Below, one piece after another: positions 9,026 to 17,811 of a stretch of 64,000 nucleotides of DNA. Below the pieces are notes generated by a model. That model did no database searches and had not been told where the DNA came from. It saw nothing but the letters and a program-made list of their open reading frames with translations. The translations under genes and the position numbers were made by a program. How positions within the stretch are numbered: the first letter of the stretch is position 1; each line of letters begins with the position of its first letter. Source of the DNA: Pseudoalteromonas sp. UG3-2 (GTDB lineage: Bacteria > Pseudomonadota > Gammaproteobacteria > Enterobacterales > Alteromonadaceae); the NCBI RefSeq assembly GCF_037120705.1, contig NZ_JAWLJU010000002.1, positions 744,001 through 808,000 of the forward strand, given 5' to 3'.

Positions 9026-10315
9026 TTATTTATCACGGGGTTTAAACTCCAAAACTTGGGCATTAATGCAATACCTATCGGCGCGATTAGGGCCTTCGTT
9101 TTCAAACACATGGCCTAAGTGAATACCGCTGCTTTTTGAGCGTATTTCAGTGCGCACCATGCCATGGCTTAAATCACGATGGTAAGTAACACTACCCGCC
9201 ACGGGTTGAGTAAACGACAACCAGCCGGTGCCAGAGTTAAAGCGGTCTTGAGTATCAAACAGCGGTTTGCCACTGAGCTTATCTACAAACACCCCCTCTG
9301 GGGTATTTTTAAAAATGTCATATTGCTGGCAAAAAGGCCGTTCGGTGCCTTTTTGAAAAGCAATTTCATAGGCCTCCGACTGCCCTAATTTAAACGCGCC
9401 GAGCGCTTGATAAAACGACTCTCTATCCATAAAACCTTGGAAGCCCGCCACTTCGGTGCCATTTTCTAAAAATAAAATCGTGGGTGTCGCCCAGGTCGCG
9501 GTAGTAATACTAAGCTGCTGTAATTGATCGGCATAGCGGTAATGCAAAGGGATATCCCCCTGGTAATCGTTCAACACTTGGTTTTTTAGCTTTTCACAGT
9601 AAGGACAGTAGTTTTTAGCATCAATGATGACGATGTGTTTGCCAGTTAGCAAAGCACGATTATCGACCTCTGTGGTGGCAACAGGAGCAAAGGTGACACC
9701 GGTGCTGTGATCTGGGCAATAACCATTGGGGTTTTTGGCCAAGTAATTCTGATGGTACTCCTCTGCTGGATAAAACTTCCGTAAAGGCTTTATGGCAGTG
9801 GTGATCTCGCCGTAACCTGCCTTCGTCAATAACGTTTGAAACTGCGCTTTGGTGCGCTCTGCCGTTTGCTTTTGTTGTTCATCCGTGTATAACACGATGG
9901 AACGATATTGAGTGCCTATGTCGTTGCCCTGACGGTTTTTTTGTGTCGGATCATGGCTCTCAAAGTATTGCTGTAATAAGCGCTCTGTACTGATCAGGTT
10001 GGCATTGTAAGTAACCTTGACCACCTCAGCGTAGTTGTTTGGGTCGAAGCGACGACTGGGTTTGATAATTTCTCGATAGCTGGGGTAAAACCCTTTACCA
10101 TCGGCATACCCCGATTCCGCATCTAATACCCCTTTGATGTTTTCGTAGCGCTTCTCTGGTCCCCAAAAGCAGCCCGAGCCCAGCACCAAAGACTTAATGT
10201 GACTGCTGGCGCCATCCACCTCCACTGACATTTTCGAATTTGCCGTGTTCATGCCCGAGTAGGCGCTTGCAGCAATCATGCTCCCCACTAACAAAGCGAT
10301 ACTAATTAACTTCAT
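9026..10315 (-). CDS. msrAB: Exported MsrA-thioredoxin-like-MsrB methionine sulfoxide reductase fusion
   Basis: This 429-residue, three-domain repair enzyme reduces both epimers of methionine sulfoxide in proteins. After a signal-like N-terminus (ISIALLVGSMIAASAYS) comes MsrA (about 40-205) with catalytic Cys49 in GCFWG and a further Cys in NGYCPDH. Next is a thioredoxin-like domain (about 222-310) with a CPYC active site near 236-239 and a cis-Pro in ATPTILF. MsrB (about 320-425) follows with SGTGW, HLGHVF and catalytic Cys in RYCINA near 414. The four zinc-binding cysteines of many MsrB proteins are replaced (VDKLSG and SKSSG). The domain order differs from Neisseria PilB, in which the thioredoxin-like domain comes first. 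The start has a strong AGGGGAG site. Confidence 0.9.
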   Translation of the reverse strand: MKLISIALLVGSMIAASAYSGMNTANSKMSVEVDGASSHIKSLVLGSGCFWGPEKRYENIKGVLDAESGYADGKGFYPSYREIIKPSRRFDPNNYAEVVKVTYNANLISTERLLQQYFESHDPTQKNRQGNDIGTQYRSIVLYTDEQQKQTAERTKAQFQTLLTKAGYGEITTAIKPLRKFYPAEEYHQNYLAKNPNGYCPDHSTGVTFAPVATTEVDNRALLTGKHIVIIDAKNYCPYCEKLKNQVLNDYQGDIPLHYRYADQLQQLSITTATWATPTILFLENGTEVAGFQGFMDRESFYQALGAFKLGQSEAYEIAFQKGTERPFCQQYDIFKNTPEGVFVDKLSGKPLFDTQDRFNSGTGWLSFTQPVAGSVTYHRDLSHGMVRTEIRSKSSGIHLGHVFENEGPNRADRYCINAQVLEFKPRDK

Positions 10316-10506
10316 GCTCTCCCCTTATATACTGTGATGCAATCGCTTAGTGCCCTTGAATGAACTAAATGAATCGCACTGCGTAACAATAAAGACCGCC
10401 TGCTTTGCTGTATTATTTCACCGTGATTACTTTAGATACGTAATGAGCAAGGGTATAGTTTTTAGTGTGAGCAAAGCAGCACAAAATCACGTTATAAGGA
10501 GAGGCT

Positions 10507-11817
10507 GTGAGTAAGATCAGCGAAAATATCTATGAAAAGTTAACCAATGACGATGCAGCAAGAGCGTGTAAAGCCATTGATGACAAAGCATGCAAAGAAG
10601 TGCCCGGTAATTATTTATTGATCCTTATCAGCCAGTTATTCAGCAAGCTCGGGGATGCTCTACTCAACCCTAAAATCACCCTCCCATGGCTAATGCAGTC
10701 CTTAGGCGCCCCCGCTTACATGATTTCGGCGTTAGTTCCTATCCGCGAGTCGGGTTCGCTTATTCCCCAGCTAATCATCGGGCAGTGGGTGCGCAGCCAA
10801 TCTCGGCGTAAGTTTTTGTGGTCTTTCGGTGCTTTAATTCAAGCACTGTGCGTTGCCGCCATGGCAGCGCTGGCGTGGCAACAGTCTGAAAACCTCGTAT
10901 ATGCTTGGTTAGTGCTGGGCTTATTGGTCATATTCAGCCTTGCCAGAAGCCTCAGCTCCGTGTCATCAAAAGATGTCCTTGGCAAAACCATTCCCAAACA
11001 AAAACGTGGACAGCTAAATGGTCAAGCGGCCTCGTTAAGTGGTTTAGTCACGGTCACCTTTGGCGTGGGCTTATATTTAGCCGCCACCACGCTCGATAGT
11101 GTTAATTTTGTCTTAACCCTTGTGCTGGCAGCCATTTTTTGGGTCGTCGCTGCCTTGTGCTTTGGGAAAATTAAAGAATACCCAGGGGCTACCGAAGGGG
11201 GCAAAAATGGCTTACAGCAAATTAAAGAAGAGGTAAGCCTGCTAAAAACTGAGCCACTACTGAAAAAATTTATTTTAGCGCGTGGGCTGTTATTAAGCTC
11301 AGCCTTAATTCCGCCCTACTTTACCGTGCTGGCGCAACAGCACATTGGCGCAGGCGCTTGGGTGCTGGCATTGCTATTGGGCGTATCGGGCTTAGCTAGC
11401 TTGTCTAGCGGCGCATTTTGGGGAAAGATGGCCGACCGCTCGAGCAAACAAGTGATGATATTTGGTGGCTTAATCACCGTCGCCATTACCAGCTTACTGA
11501 CGTTAAGTTCGCTCTATTTTCCTGCGCTCATGGCACAACTATGGTTTATTCCGGTGTGCTACTTTGTTATTGCCATTGCTCACCAAGGTGTGCGGGTCGG
11601 TAGAAAAACTTACGTAGTGGATATGGCAGAAGGAAACAAACGCACCAGTTATGTCACCTTAAGTAACACTATTATTGGCTTTGTGTTACTACTAACCAGC
11701 TTACTGGGTATTGTGGCCGCCATTTACTCCATTGAAGCACTGCTTGGCCTCTATATTTTAATCACCATTGCCGGTGTAATCGTAACGGCCAAACTTGACA
11801 ATGTCACTGAACGGTAA
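10507..11817 (+). CDS. MFS permease, substrate unknown
   Basis: This is a 436-residue Major Facilitator Superfamily protein with about twelve hydrophobic segments and a hydrophilic N-terminal tail of about 35 residues. The loop WVRSQSRRKFLW after helix 2 and the equivalent GKMADRSSKQVMIFGG loop in the second half are the recurrent MFS loop motifs. Translation starts at a GTG with an AAGGAGAGG ribosome binding site six bases upstream. It is divergent from msrAB across 191 bp and not clearly in an operon. Neither a substrate nor a direction of transport can be inferred. Confidence 0.85.
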   Translation: MSKISENIYEKLTNDDAARACKAIDDKACKEVPGNYLLILISQLFSKLGDALLNPKITLPWLMQSLGAPAYMISALVPIRESGSLIPQLIIGQWVRSQSRRKFLWSFGALIQALCVAAMAALAWQQSENLVYAWLVLGLLVIFSLARSLSSVSSKDVLGKTIPKQKRGQLNGQAASLSGLVTVTFGVGLYLAATTLDSVNFVLTLVLAAIFWVVAALCFGKIKEYPGATEGGKNGLQQIKEEVSLLKTEPLLKKFILARGLLLSSALIPPYFTVLAQQHIGAGAWVLALLLGVSGLASLSSGAFWGKMADRSSKQVMIFGGLITVAITSLLTLSSLYFPALMAQLWFIPVCYFVIAIAHQGVRVGRKTYVVDMAEGNKRTSYVTLSNTIIGFVLLLTSLLGIVAAIYSIEALLGLYILITIAGVIVTAKLDNVTER

Positions 11818-11902
11818 AAGCCGTTAACTCAACGACAAACAGTGTCAAAAAAGGTCATTTTAAGGTAAAACACAGCAATTTTAGTTATCTGAGGATAAAT
11901 CT

Positions 11903-13417
11903 ATGTCTTTGAAAACTCGCCTTTCAGCCTTGGCGTTAGCATTAACAAGTGCTACGGCGGCACAAGCTGCGAATATCGAATTTAATACCAAACTAGTCGA
12001 TGCCGATGCCCTTGTTATTTTTCAAGCAGGTGAAAGCACTACCGATTTAGACTTTTTAGACCGTGACACTCGCAAACAGTTAGAGCGTGCCATTGCTGCA
12101 GAAAAATTCAAAGGCGGCTATGGTAAAACCCTTGAAGTGTTGGCTCCGGTCGATTCTGACTATGAACGTATTTACTTGGTTGGCGTAGGCGATAGCGAGC
12201 AGTTAAATGCCAGCAAAATGACCAAGCTAGGTGGTAATTTACATGCCAAATTCGAAGCCAAAGAGCTGGCGCACGTTGCCCTTGCTTTTGATACGTTAAA
12301 CGGCGAGTTAGAAAACGCCGAGCTGGCGGCGCAATTTGCCCATGGTGCAAACCTTCGTGATCATACCTTTGAAGTGTACAAAAAAGAGCCCAGCACGTTT
12401 AACGTCAGCTACCACATTGATGTGGCAGATAAAGCAGCTGCAAGCGAGCAGTATAAAGCCCTTGAGCACATTCAAGCTGGGGTATTTTTGGCCCGCGATT
12501 TAACCTCAGAGGTTGCTACTGAAATGACCCCCGTTGACTTTGCCAATGCTGCAAAAGAGCTAGAGCAGTATGGCGTTGAAGTCAAAGTACTCGAGCCTAA
12601 AGAAATCAAAGAGCTGGGCATGGGTGCACTGGAAGCCGTAGGTCGCGGCAGTGAGCAAGGTGCTCGATTGGTGGTGGCCCATTACAAAGGCAATGATAAC
12701 ACCCCTATCGCGTTGGTGGGCAAAGGCATTACCTTTGATTCAGGTGGTTACAACATCAAAACTGGCTCTTCTATATCTCGTATGAAGTCGGATATGGCCG
12801 GTGCTGCAGCAGTGCTTGGCACAGTCAAAGCAATGGCAAAAGCCAAAGCAGACGTAAACGTTGTGGCCGTTATGGGCATGGCAGCCAACATGGTGTCGCA
12901 GCATTCATTTGCCCCTGGTGATGTTCTGCGTACTGCTGAAGGGTTAAGTGTTGAAGTACTTAACACCGACGCCGAGGGCCGCTTGGTACTATCAGATGCA
13001 TTATGGTATGCCCGTGAATTCTACAAACCTGAAATCATGGTCGACGTGGCTACGCTAACAGGTTCAAAAATTCGTGCCGTCGGTAACCGTTACTCTGCAA
13101 TTTTCTCTGAAGACGATTACCTTATTAACGAGTTTACTAGTGCTGGTAAGGTAGTAAACGAGAACGTGTGGCGTTTACCGCTAGGTTATAAAGACAAACT
13201 AAAGTCGAACATTGCGGATTTACAAAACATTGGTTCAGGTGGACCAGGTGCAACCACCGCAGCAACGTTCCTACAGCAATTTACTGGCGATACCCGTTGG
13301 GTACATATTGATATAGCCGGTAATGCTCTGGCCAGTTCAGCCAAAGACGAAGTGCCTTCAGGCGGCACAGGCTATGGCGTCCGCCTACTAAGCGAGTGGT
13401 TATTAAACAACAAATAA
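11903..13417 (+). CDS. Exported M17 leucyl aminopeptidase
   Basis: This is a zinc-dependent cytosol-aminopeptidase-family enzyme that removes N-terminal residues from peptides. All metal and catalytic residues are visible: Lys274 and Asp279 in GKGITFDSGG, Lys286 in NIKTG, Asp297 in MKSDMAG, and Asp356, Glu358 and Arg360 in NTDAEGR. The N-terminal macro-like domain covers about 24-190. Unlike typical PepA, it starts with a clear signal peptide ending near AAQAA (residues 1-23), so it probably acts in the periplasm or outside the cell. Length 504. The ribosome binding site is GAGGA. It lies upstream of the pyroglutamate operon but has its own terminator. Confidence 0.92.
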   Translation: MSLKTRLSALALALTSATAAQAANIEFNTKLVDADALVIFQAGESTTDLDFLDRDTRKQLERAIAAEKFKGGYGKTLEVLAPVDSDYERIYLVGVGDSEQLNASKMTKLGGNLHAKFEAKELAHVALAFDTLNGELENAELAAQFAHGANLRDHTFEVYKKEPSTFNVSYHIDVADKAAASEQYKALEHIQAGVFLARDLTSEVATEMTPVDFANAAKELEQYGVEVKVLEPKEIKELGMGALEAVGRGSEQGARLVVAHYKGNDNTPIALVGKGITFDSGGYNIKTGSSISRMKSDMAGAAAVLGTVKAMAKAKADVNVVAVMGMAANMVSQHSFAPGDVLRTAEGLSVEVLNTDAEGRLVLSDALWYAREFYKPEIMVDVATLTGSKIRAVGNRYSAIFSEDDYLINEFTSAGKVVNENVWRLPLGYKDKLKSNIADLQNIGSGGPGATTAATFLQQFTGDTRWVHIDIAGNALASSAKDEVPSGGTGYGVRLLSEWLLNNK

Positions 13418-13432
13418 TCTTCGCTTAAAGCT

Positions 13433-13463
13433 AAAAAGCCAAGCCATGGAGCTTGGCTTTTTT
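13433..13463 (+). terminator. Intrinsic terminator after the M17 aminopeptidase gene
   Basis: A 12-bp stem (13433-13444 with 13451-13462), a 6-nt loop and a run of six T form a textbook rho-independent terminator 16 bp after the stop codon. The A-run on the other side means it could also work on the minus strand. Confidence 0.9.
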
Positions 13464-13596
13464 GTGTCCCCCAATTTAGGGCACAACATTTTATTAAAAC
13501 ACCATCAACTCACCGTTGTTGGTAGCAATAATTTCGTTTCATTTGTTAGGTATGATATAAAATTCAGCAAACCAATAAGATGAGCGTATTGCATTC

Positions 13597-14253
13597 ATGT
13601 CTGATATTCAGTGTTATCTGCTGGGAGAAAACGCCCTAGTCGTCGAATTAACAGCTCACAGTAAGAGTGACAATAAGGAAGCGCAAAAGCCCTTTGCTTT
13701 GCAACAATGGTTGGCTAAAAGTAGTGACTTTATTGATATCGTGCCGGCAGAGCGTTCTGTTACCGCTTATTTGAAGCCCGGTTGTGATAGTAAAGCTTGG
13801 CAAGCCGCCATTTTAGAACATTGGCCAGACCTTGAGGTGGGCGAGCTAGAACCAAACCAGCATACCATTGCGGTTGACTATTCTGACCAACCCGGTTCGG
13901 ATTTAACTACTGTCGCGGCAGAGCTCGGCTTATCGGAGCAGGAAGTGATTGCCCTTCACAGTGGTGCTGAGTATCAAGTCCAGTTTATTGGCTTTTTGCC
14001 CGGCTTTGCCTACCTAAGTGGCTTACCTAGCCAGTTGCAGTTACCGCGTAAAACCACCCCCGCCACCAAAGTAGCAAAAGGCAGTGTTGCCATTGCTGGG
14101 GCCTACAGTGCCATTTACCCAACTGAGTCGCCAGGTGGCTGGCATGTACTTGGGATCACTCATTGTGATTTGTTCGACCCTCATTCCGACTCAGTGAGCT
14201 TACTACAACCAGGTGATAAGGTGCGTTTTATTGCTAAGGAGCAGTCATGTTAG
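13597..14253 (+). CDS. pxpB: 5-oxoprolinase subunit PxpB
   Basis: PxpB, with PxpA and PxpC, forms the prokaryotic ATP-dependent 5-oxoprolinase that opens pyroglutamate to glutamate; it belongs to the KipI/allophanate-hydrolase subunit 1 family. The 218-residue product contains the family signatures FIGFLPGFAYLSGLP and SPGGWHVLG. It is first in a five-gene operon and overlaps pxpC by 7 bp. The ATG at 13597 gives the expected start, though the ribosome binding site is poor. No pxpA (LamB/YcsF family) gene is present beside it or elsewhere in the window. Confidence 0.93.
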   Translation: MSDIQCYLLGENALVVELTAHSKSDNKEAQKPFALQQWLAKSSDFIDIVPAERSVTAYLKPGCDSKAWQAAILEHWPDLEVGELEPNQHTIAVDYSDQPGSDLTTVAAELGLSEQEVIALHSGAEYQVQFIGFLPGFAYLSGLPSQLQLPRKTTPATKVAKGSVAIAGAYSAIYPTESPGGWHVLGITHCDLFDPHSDSVSLLQPGDKVRFIAKEQSC

Positions 14254-15173
14254 TTGTTCATAAGCCAGGGCCGATGGCCACCATCCAAGATCTGGGTCGA
14301 ACAGGCAGTCGCCATCTTGGTGTCAGTAATTGCGGCGTGCTCGACCCATTCGCTGTGGCCATTATCAATAAATTGTTAGGGAACGATGACAACACCCCAG
14401 TGATTGAAATCACCATAGGGTTATGCGAATTCGAATTTACCGCCAGTACTAACTTTGCCATTGGCGGCGGCGATCTCAACGCGCAACTGAATGGTCAGCC
14501 CATTTATCCCGGTTGGCGCTACAGCGCAGCAGCCGGTGACAAGCTGGTGTTTAAACAAAATCGCGACAATCTGCGCGGCTATTTGGCTGTCGCTGGTGGC
14601 TTTAACAACCTAGACCACCACCTAGGCTCGGCTGCCACTGACTTAATGTCTCACTTTGGTGGCTTTAACGGCCGCAAACTGGCCGCAAGAGACAATCTCG
14701 GTTACCAACCGCAAGCTGCGAAACCACAGCGCGGGGCGCTACAACCTAACTATGAAAAGCTTATTCGTTACATTCCGGGCCCTCATAGCGATTATGCCTC
14801 TGGTAATGCCACTGAAATACTTAACACCACCATTTGGAAAGTGAACCCCAGTAGCAACCGCATGGGGATACGCCTGAGTCAACATCAGCAATTAACACAT
14901 CAGCAAAGCATTGCTACTCAAGCCGTCCACCCAGGTGTGATCCAACTGCCACCCAGTGGTGAGCCCATCATATTGTTAAACGATTGCCAAACCACGGGAG
15001 GTTACCCCATTATTGGCGCTGTGATTACAGCCGATCTTAGGCATTTAAGCCAGCTGGGTGCTGGTGACTGCATCCACCTGCAAGCAATCGACCTAAAGCG
15101 CGCGCAACAAGCCCAGTTACAAACACAAGCGCATCTCAATCAATTGCAGCTGGCACTGCACTATAAAGAATAA
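14247..15173 (+). CDS. pxpC: 5-oxoprolinase subunit PxpC
   Basis: PxpC is the biotin-independent KipA/allophanate-hydrolase subunit 2 partner of PxpB in 5-oxoproline hydrolysis. The protein of 308 residues has the family landmarks MATIQDLGRTG near the N-terminus, the GGGDLNAQLNG and YLAVAGGF stretches, and LLNDCQTTGGYP near 250. Its ATG overlaps the 3' end of pxpB and is preceded by AAGGAG inside pxpB, so the two are translationally coupled and probably made in equal amounts. Confidence 0.93.
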   Translation: MLVVHKPGPMATIQDLGRTGSRHLGVSNCGVLDPFAVAIINKLLGNDDNTPVIEITIGLCEFEFTASTNFAIGGGDLNAQLNGQPIYPGWRYSAAAGDKLVFKQNRDNLRGYLAVAGGFNNLDHHLGSAATDLMSHFGGFNGRKLAARDNLGYQPQAAKPQRGALQPNYEKLIRYIPGPHSDYASGNATEILNTTIWKVNPSSNRMGIRLSQHQQLTHQQSIATQAVHPGVIQLPPSGEPIILLNDCQTTGGYPIIGAVITADLRHLSQLGAGDCIHLQAIDLKRAQQAQLQTQAHLNQLQLALHYKE

Positions 15174-15177
15174 CACC

Positions 15178-15936
15178 ATGACGGAACTCAATTTATTGCC
15201 ACTCGTCGGCATCATCGTGATAATTATTGGCTTTGCCATGCGCTTTAATCCTCTGTTAGTGGTCAGCGTTGCTGGGCTCATAACAGGCTGGGCTGTGGGG
15301 ATTGATTTTATAAGCTTAATTGCCAACTTTGGTGAAAAGTTTATGAATGCGCGGCAATTAGCCAGCTTTTTACTCATTTTGCCGGTGATTGCGCTATTAG
15401 AGCGTTATGGCTTGCAGCAACGTGCCAAAGCTTGGGTTGCGAGTATTAAGGGGGCCACCACCGCGCGAATTTTAAGTTTGTATTTTGTTGTGCGGGAATG
15501 CTCCGCCGCATTGGGGTTATTAAGTTTAGCGGGCCAAGCCCAAACCGTACGGCCATTACTGGCGCCCATGGCGGTTGGCGCCACGGCCAATCAGTACGGT
15601 GACTTGCCGAAAGAAATTAAAGACTTAATTGGTGCCCACGCAGCGGCCTGCGACAACGTTGCGGTGTTTTTTGGTGAAGATATTTTTATCGCCTTTGGTG
15701 CAGTCCTCTTGATGGATGCATTTTTACAAGAGAACGGCATTGCAGGCATTGAGCCTTTGCACATTGGGCTATGGGCTATTCCAACGGCCATTGCCGCGCT
15801 AATCGTGCATTTATTCCGGTTAGCACGATTGGAAACGCACATTCGTAAAGCCATTGCTGAGCATCGGCAAAAAGCCAGCAAAAACGCAGCAGAGACAGCG
15901 GATGATTCTGCCCAATTGCGCGAGGAAACAGTATGA
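15178..15936 (+). CDS. 5-oxoproline transporter subunit, DUF969 family
   Basis: This is a polytopic membrane protein of 252 residues with five to six hydrophobic segments, matching DUF969. The family occurs next to DUF979 and pyrrolidone-carboxylate peptidase genes, and the pair has been associated with 5-oxoproline uptake. The position here, between pxpBC and pcp, agrees with that role. Key stretches are ARQLASFLLILPVIALLERYG and VGATANQYGDLP. The start follows pxpC by 4 bp and the stop overlaps the DUF979 gene by 4 bp, indicating a two-subunit permease made together. Transport itself is inference from family and context. Confidence 0.85.
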   Translation: MTELNLLPLVGIIVIIIGFAMRFNPLLVVSVAGLITGWAVGIDFISLIANFGEKFMNARQLASFLLILPVIALLERYGLQQRAKAWVASIKGATTARILSLYFVVRECSAALGLLSLAGQAQTVRPLLAPMAVGATANQYGDLPKEIKDLIGAHAAACDNVAVFFGEDIFIAFGAVLLMDAFLQENGIAGIEPLHIGLWAIPTAIAALIVHLFRLARLETHIRKAIAEHRQKASKNAAETADDSAQLREETV

Positions 15937-16943
15937 CACCAGTTAGTCATGAACAACATGCCAGCGCCCTATTAACCATTGAAAATATCTATTTACTCAT
16001 TGGCTTTGTGGTGATGTTCTTGGTGGTAAAAACCTTACAAGATAAGCAGCATCCCAAGCGCTTCACCACCGCCTTATTTTGGTTCCTATTTGGCTCTGTG
16101 TTTGTATTTGGCGATGCGTCAATCGCCCTCGTTGGTGAGCAACTCACATACCTCTGGGTAGGCGTTGCTGTCATCATTATTGCTCTCCTGGCTGGCTTAA
16201 ACTTGGTCTCCATGGGGCATTATGAGCTTCCAGAGGAGCAAGCTAAACAGCAAGATGCTGAGCGCTTAGGTAATAAACTCTTTATACCTGCGGTTATGAT
16301 CCCAATGGTGACGGTTATTTGCACCCTTATCTTGGGCGATATCAAACTAGCCGGTTGGCATCTTTTTGACCAACAGCATGTTACCCTGAGCGCCCTCACC
16401 TTGGCCTGTGGCTTGGCACTGCTAGCCAGTTGGAAAATCACCGGTGGCACGCCCGTGCGGGCATTGTCAGAATCCCGTCGGCTAGTGGACTCCATTGGCT
16501 GGGCCGCCATTTTGCCACAAATGTTGGCGATGCTCGGCGGCGTGTTTATCGTCGCCAACACCGGCACCGCTATCCAAGAGTTGGTGACGCTGTTTATCTC
16601 ACCCGATAACCGCTTTATGCTGGTGGCTTTATACTGTATCGGCATGGCGTTATTTACTATGGTCATGGGCAATGCCTTTGCCGCTTTTCCAGTGATGACT
16701 GCTGGGGTCGCTTTGCCCTTTCTAATTCAAGGGCACGGCGCCAACCCTGCTGCCCTAGTTGCCATTGGTATGTATTCTGGCTACTGCGGCACCTTAATGA
16801 CACCCATGGCAGCCAATTTCAATATTGTCCCTGCCGCCTTATTAGACCTGAAAGACAAGTATCAAGTGATTAAAGTGCAGATCCCCACCGCGTTAACCTT
16901 GTTATTTATTAATATTTTGTTGATGTATGGAGTAATTTTTTAG
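15933..16943 (+). CDS. 5-oxoproline transporter subunit, DUF979 family
   Basis: This 336-residue integral membrane protein has about nine hydrophobic segments and belongs to DUF979. It is the obligate neighbour of the DUF969 protein and probably forms the second half of the pyroglutamate permease. Conserved features include the RRLVDSIGWAAILPQMLAMLG stretch and the C-terminal GMYSGYCGTLMTPMAANFN motif. The stop codon directly abuts the pcp start. The predicted function rests on the neighbours and on the family association. Confidence 0.85.
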   Translation: MTPVSHEQHASALLTIENIYLLIGFVVMFLVVKTLQDKQHPKRFTTALFWFLFGSVFVFGDASIALVGEQLTYLWVGVAVIIIALLAGLNLVSMGHYELPEEQAKQQDAERLGNKLFIPAVMIPMVTVICTLILGDIKLAGWHLFDQQHVTLSALTLACGLALLASWKITGGTPVRALSESRRLVDSIGWAAILPQMLAMLGGVFIVANTGTAIQELVTLFISPDNRFMLVALYCIGMALFTMVMGNAFAAFPVMTAGVALPFLIQGHGANPAALVAIGMYSGYCGTLMTPMAANFNIVPAALLDLKDKYQVIKVQIPTALTLLFINILLMYGVIF

Positions 16944-17606
16944 ATGGCTAAATTCAATCAACCTTGCGTACTGGTTACCGGATTCGCTCCGTTTGGCGGT
17001 GAAACCATCAATCCCTCTTGGCAACTGGCACAACAACTTGATGGTGAGACCATTGAGGGCCATCTGGTGCACAGTAAAGAGCTGCCTTGTGAATTTGAGG
17101 CTAGCTTGGCAGCGCTGTATCAAGCCATCGACAAATACCACCCCAGCGTGGTGATCAGTTTAGGCCAAGCCGGTGGGCGCTGTGATATTTCTATCGAACG
17201 TGTCGCTATCAACATCAACGACGCCAGAATTGCAGATAATAAAGGCCAACAACCAATCGACACACCAGTGATTGCCGGTGGTCCCGCAGCGCATTTCGCT
17301 ACGTTACCAATCAAAGCCATGCTGCAAAGTGCCTTACAAGCTGGGATCCCTGCCAGTATTTCGAATACTGCGGGGACGTATGTTTGTAATCATGTGATGT
17401 ATGGCCTTCTTGAATACATCCAGCAACATGACCTTAATTGCCGGGCCGGCTTCGTTCATATCCCTTATTTACCAAGCCAAGCTGCGCACCATAAAGGTGC
17501 AGCAAGCATGTCGTTAGACACTCTAGTTCAAGGCCTAAAAGTGATGCTAACTCGTGCCATAAACCAGCACCATGACATTAAGTTCGTTGCCGGTACCACG
17601 CATTAG
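16944..17606 (+). CDS. pcp: Pyrrolidone-carboxylate (pyroglutamyl) peptidase
   Basis: Pcp is a cytosolic C15 cysteine peptidase that removes N-terminal pyroglutamate from peptides. The catalytic triad is visible: Glu85 in SIERVAI, Cys148 in AGTYVCN and His172 in FVHIPYLP. The N-terminus GFAPFGGETINPSW is also diagnostic. The length of 220 residues is normal. As last gene of the operon it would release 5-oxoproline, which PxpBC with a PxpA encoded elsewhere could convert to glutamate. Together with the permease this makes a coherent pyroglutamate/peptide scavenging unit. Confidence 0.95.
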   Translation: MAKFNQPCVLVTGFAPFGGETINPSWQLAQQLDGETIEGHLVHSKELPCEFEASLAALYQAIDKYHPSVVISLGQAGGRCDISIERVAININDARIADNKGQQPIDTPVIAGGPAAHFATLPIKAMLQSALQAGIPASISNTAGTYVCNHVMYGLLEYIQQHDLNCRAGFVHIPYLPSQAAHHKGAASMSLDTLVQGLKVMLTRAINQHHDIKFVAGTTH

Positions 17607-17811
17607 CACCAAGGTGGTGCAATAGCGCACCATTTCGAGCATAAAAAAACCGCATTTGTGTCTTTTTAGTGTGTGACTTATCAAATTTTTTTTGGTAGAA
17701 CGGATTGTAGCTCAAACTAACGAGCTATTTATACACACTGTCTACATGGCTTTCCAGCCATAGCAATAAACTATGAATAATGCTGTAGGCAACAACAGGA
17801 ATGAGGAAATT

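Noticed and set aside
15591..15959. 122-codon antisense frame inside the DUF969 gene
   Set aside because: It mirrors a gene with strong family signatures on the plus strand; such antisense frames are common over hydrophobic coding sequence.
17616..17631. Short inverted repeat GGTGC / GCACC after pcp
   Set aside because: Only five base pairs and no T-run directly after it; too weak to call a terminator.
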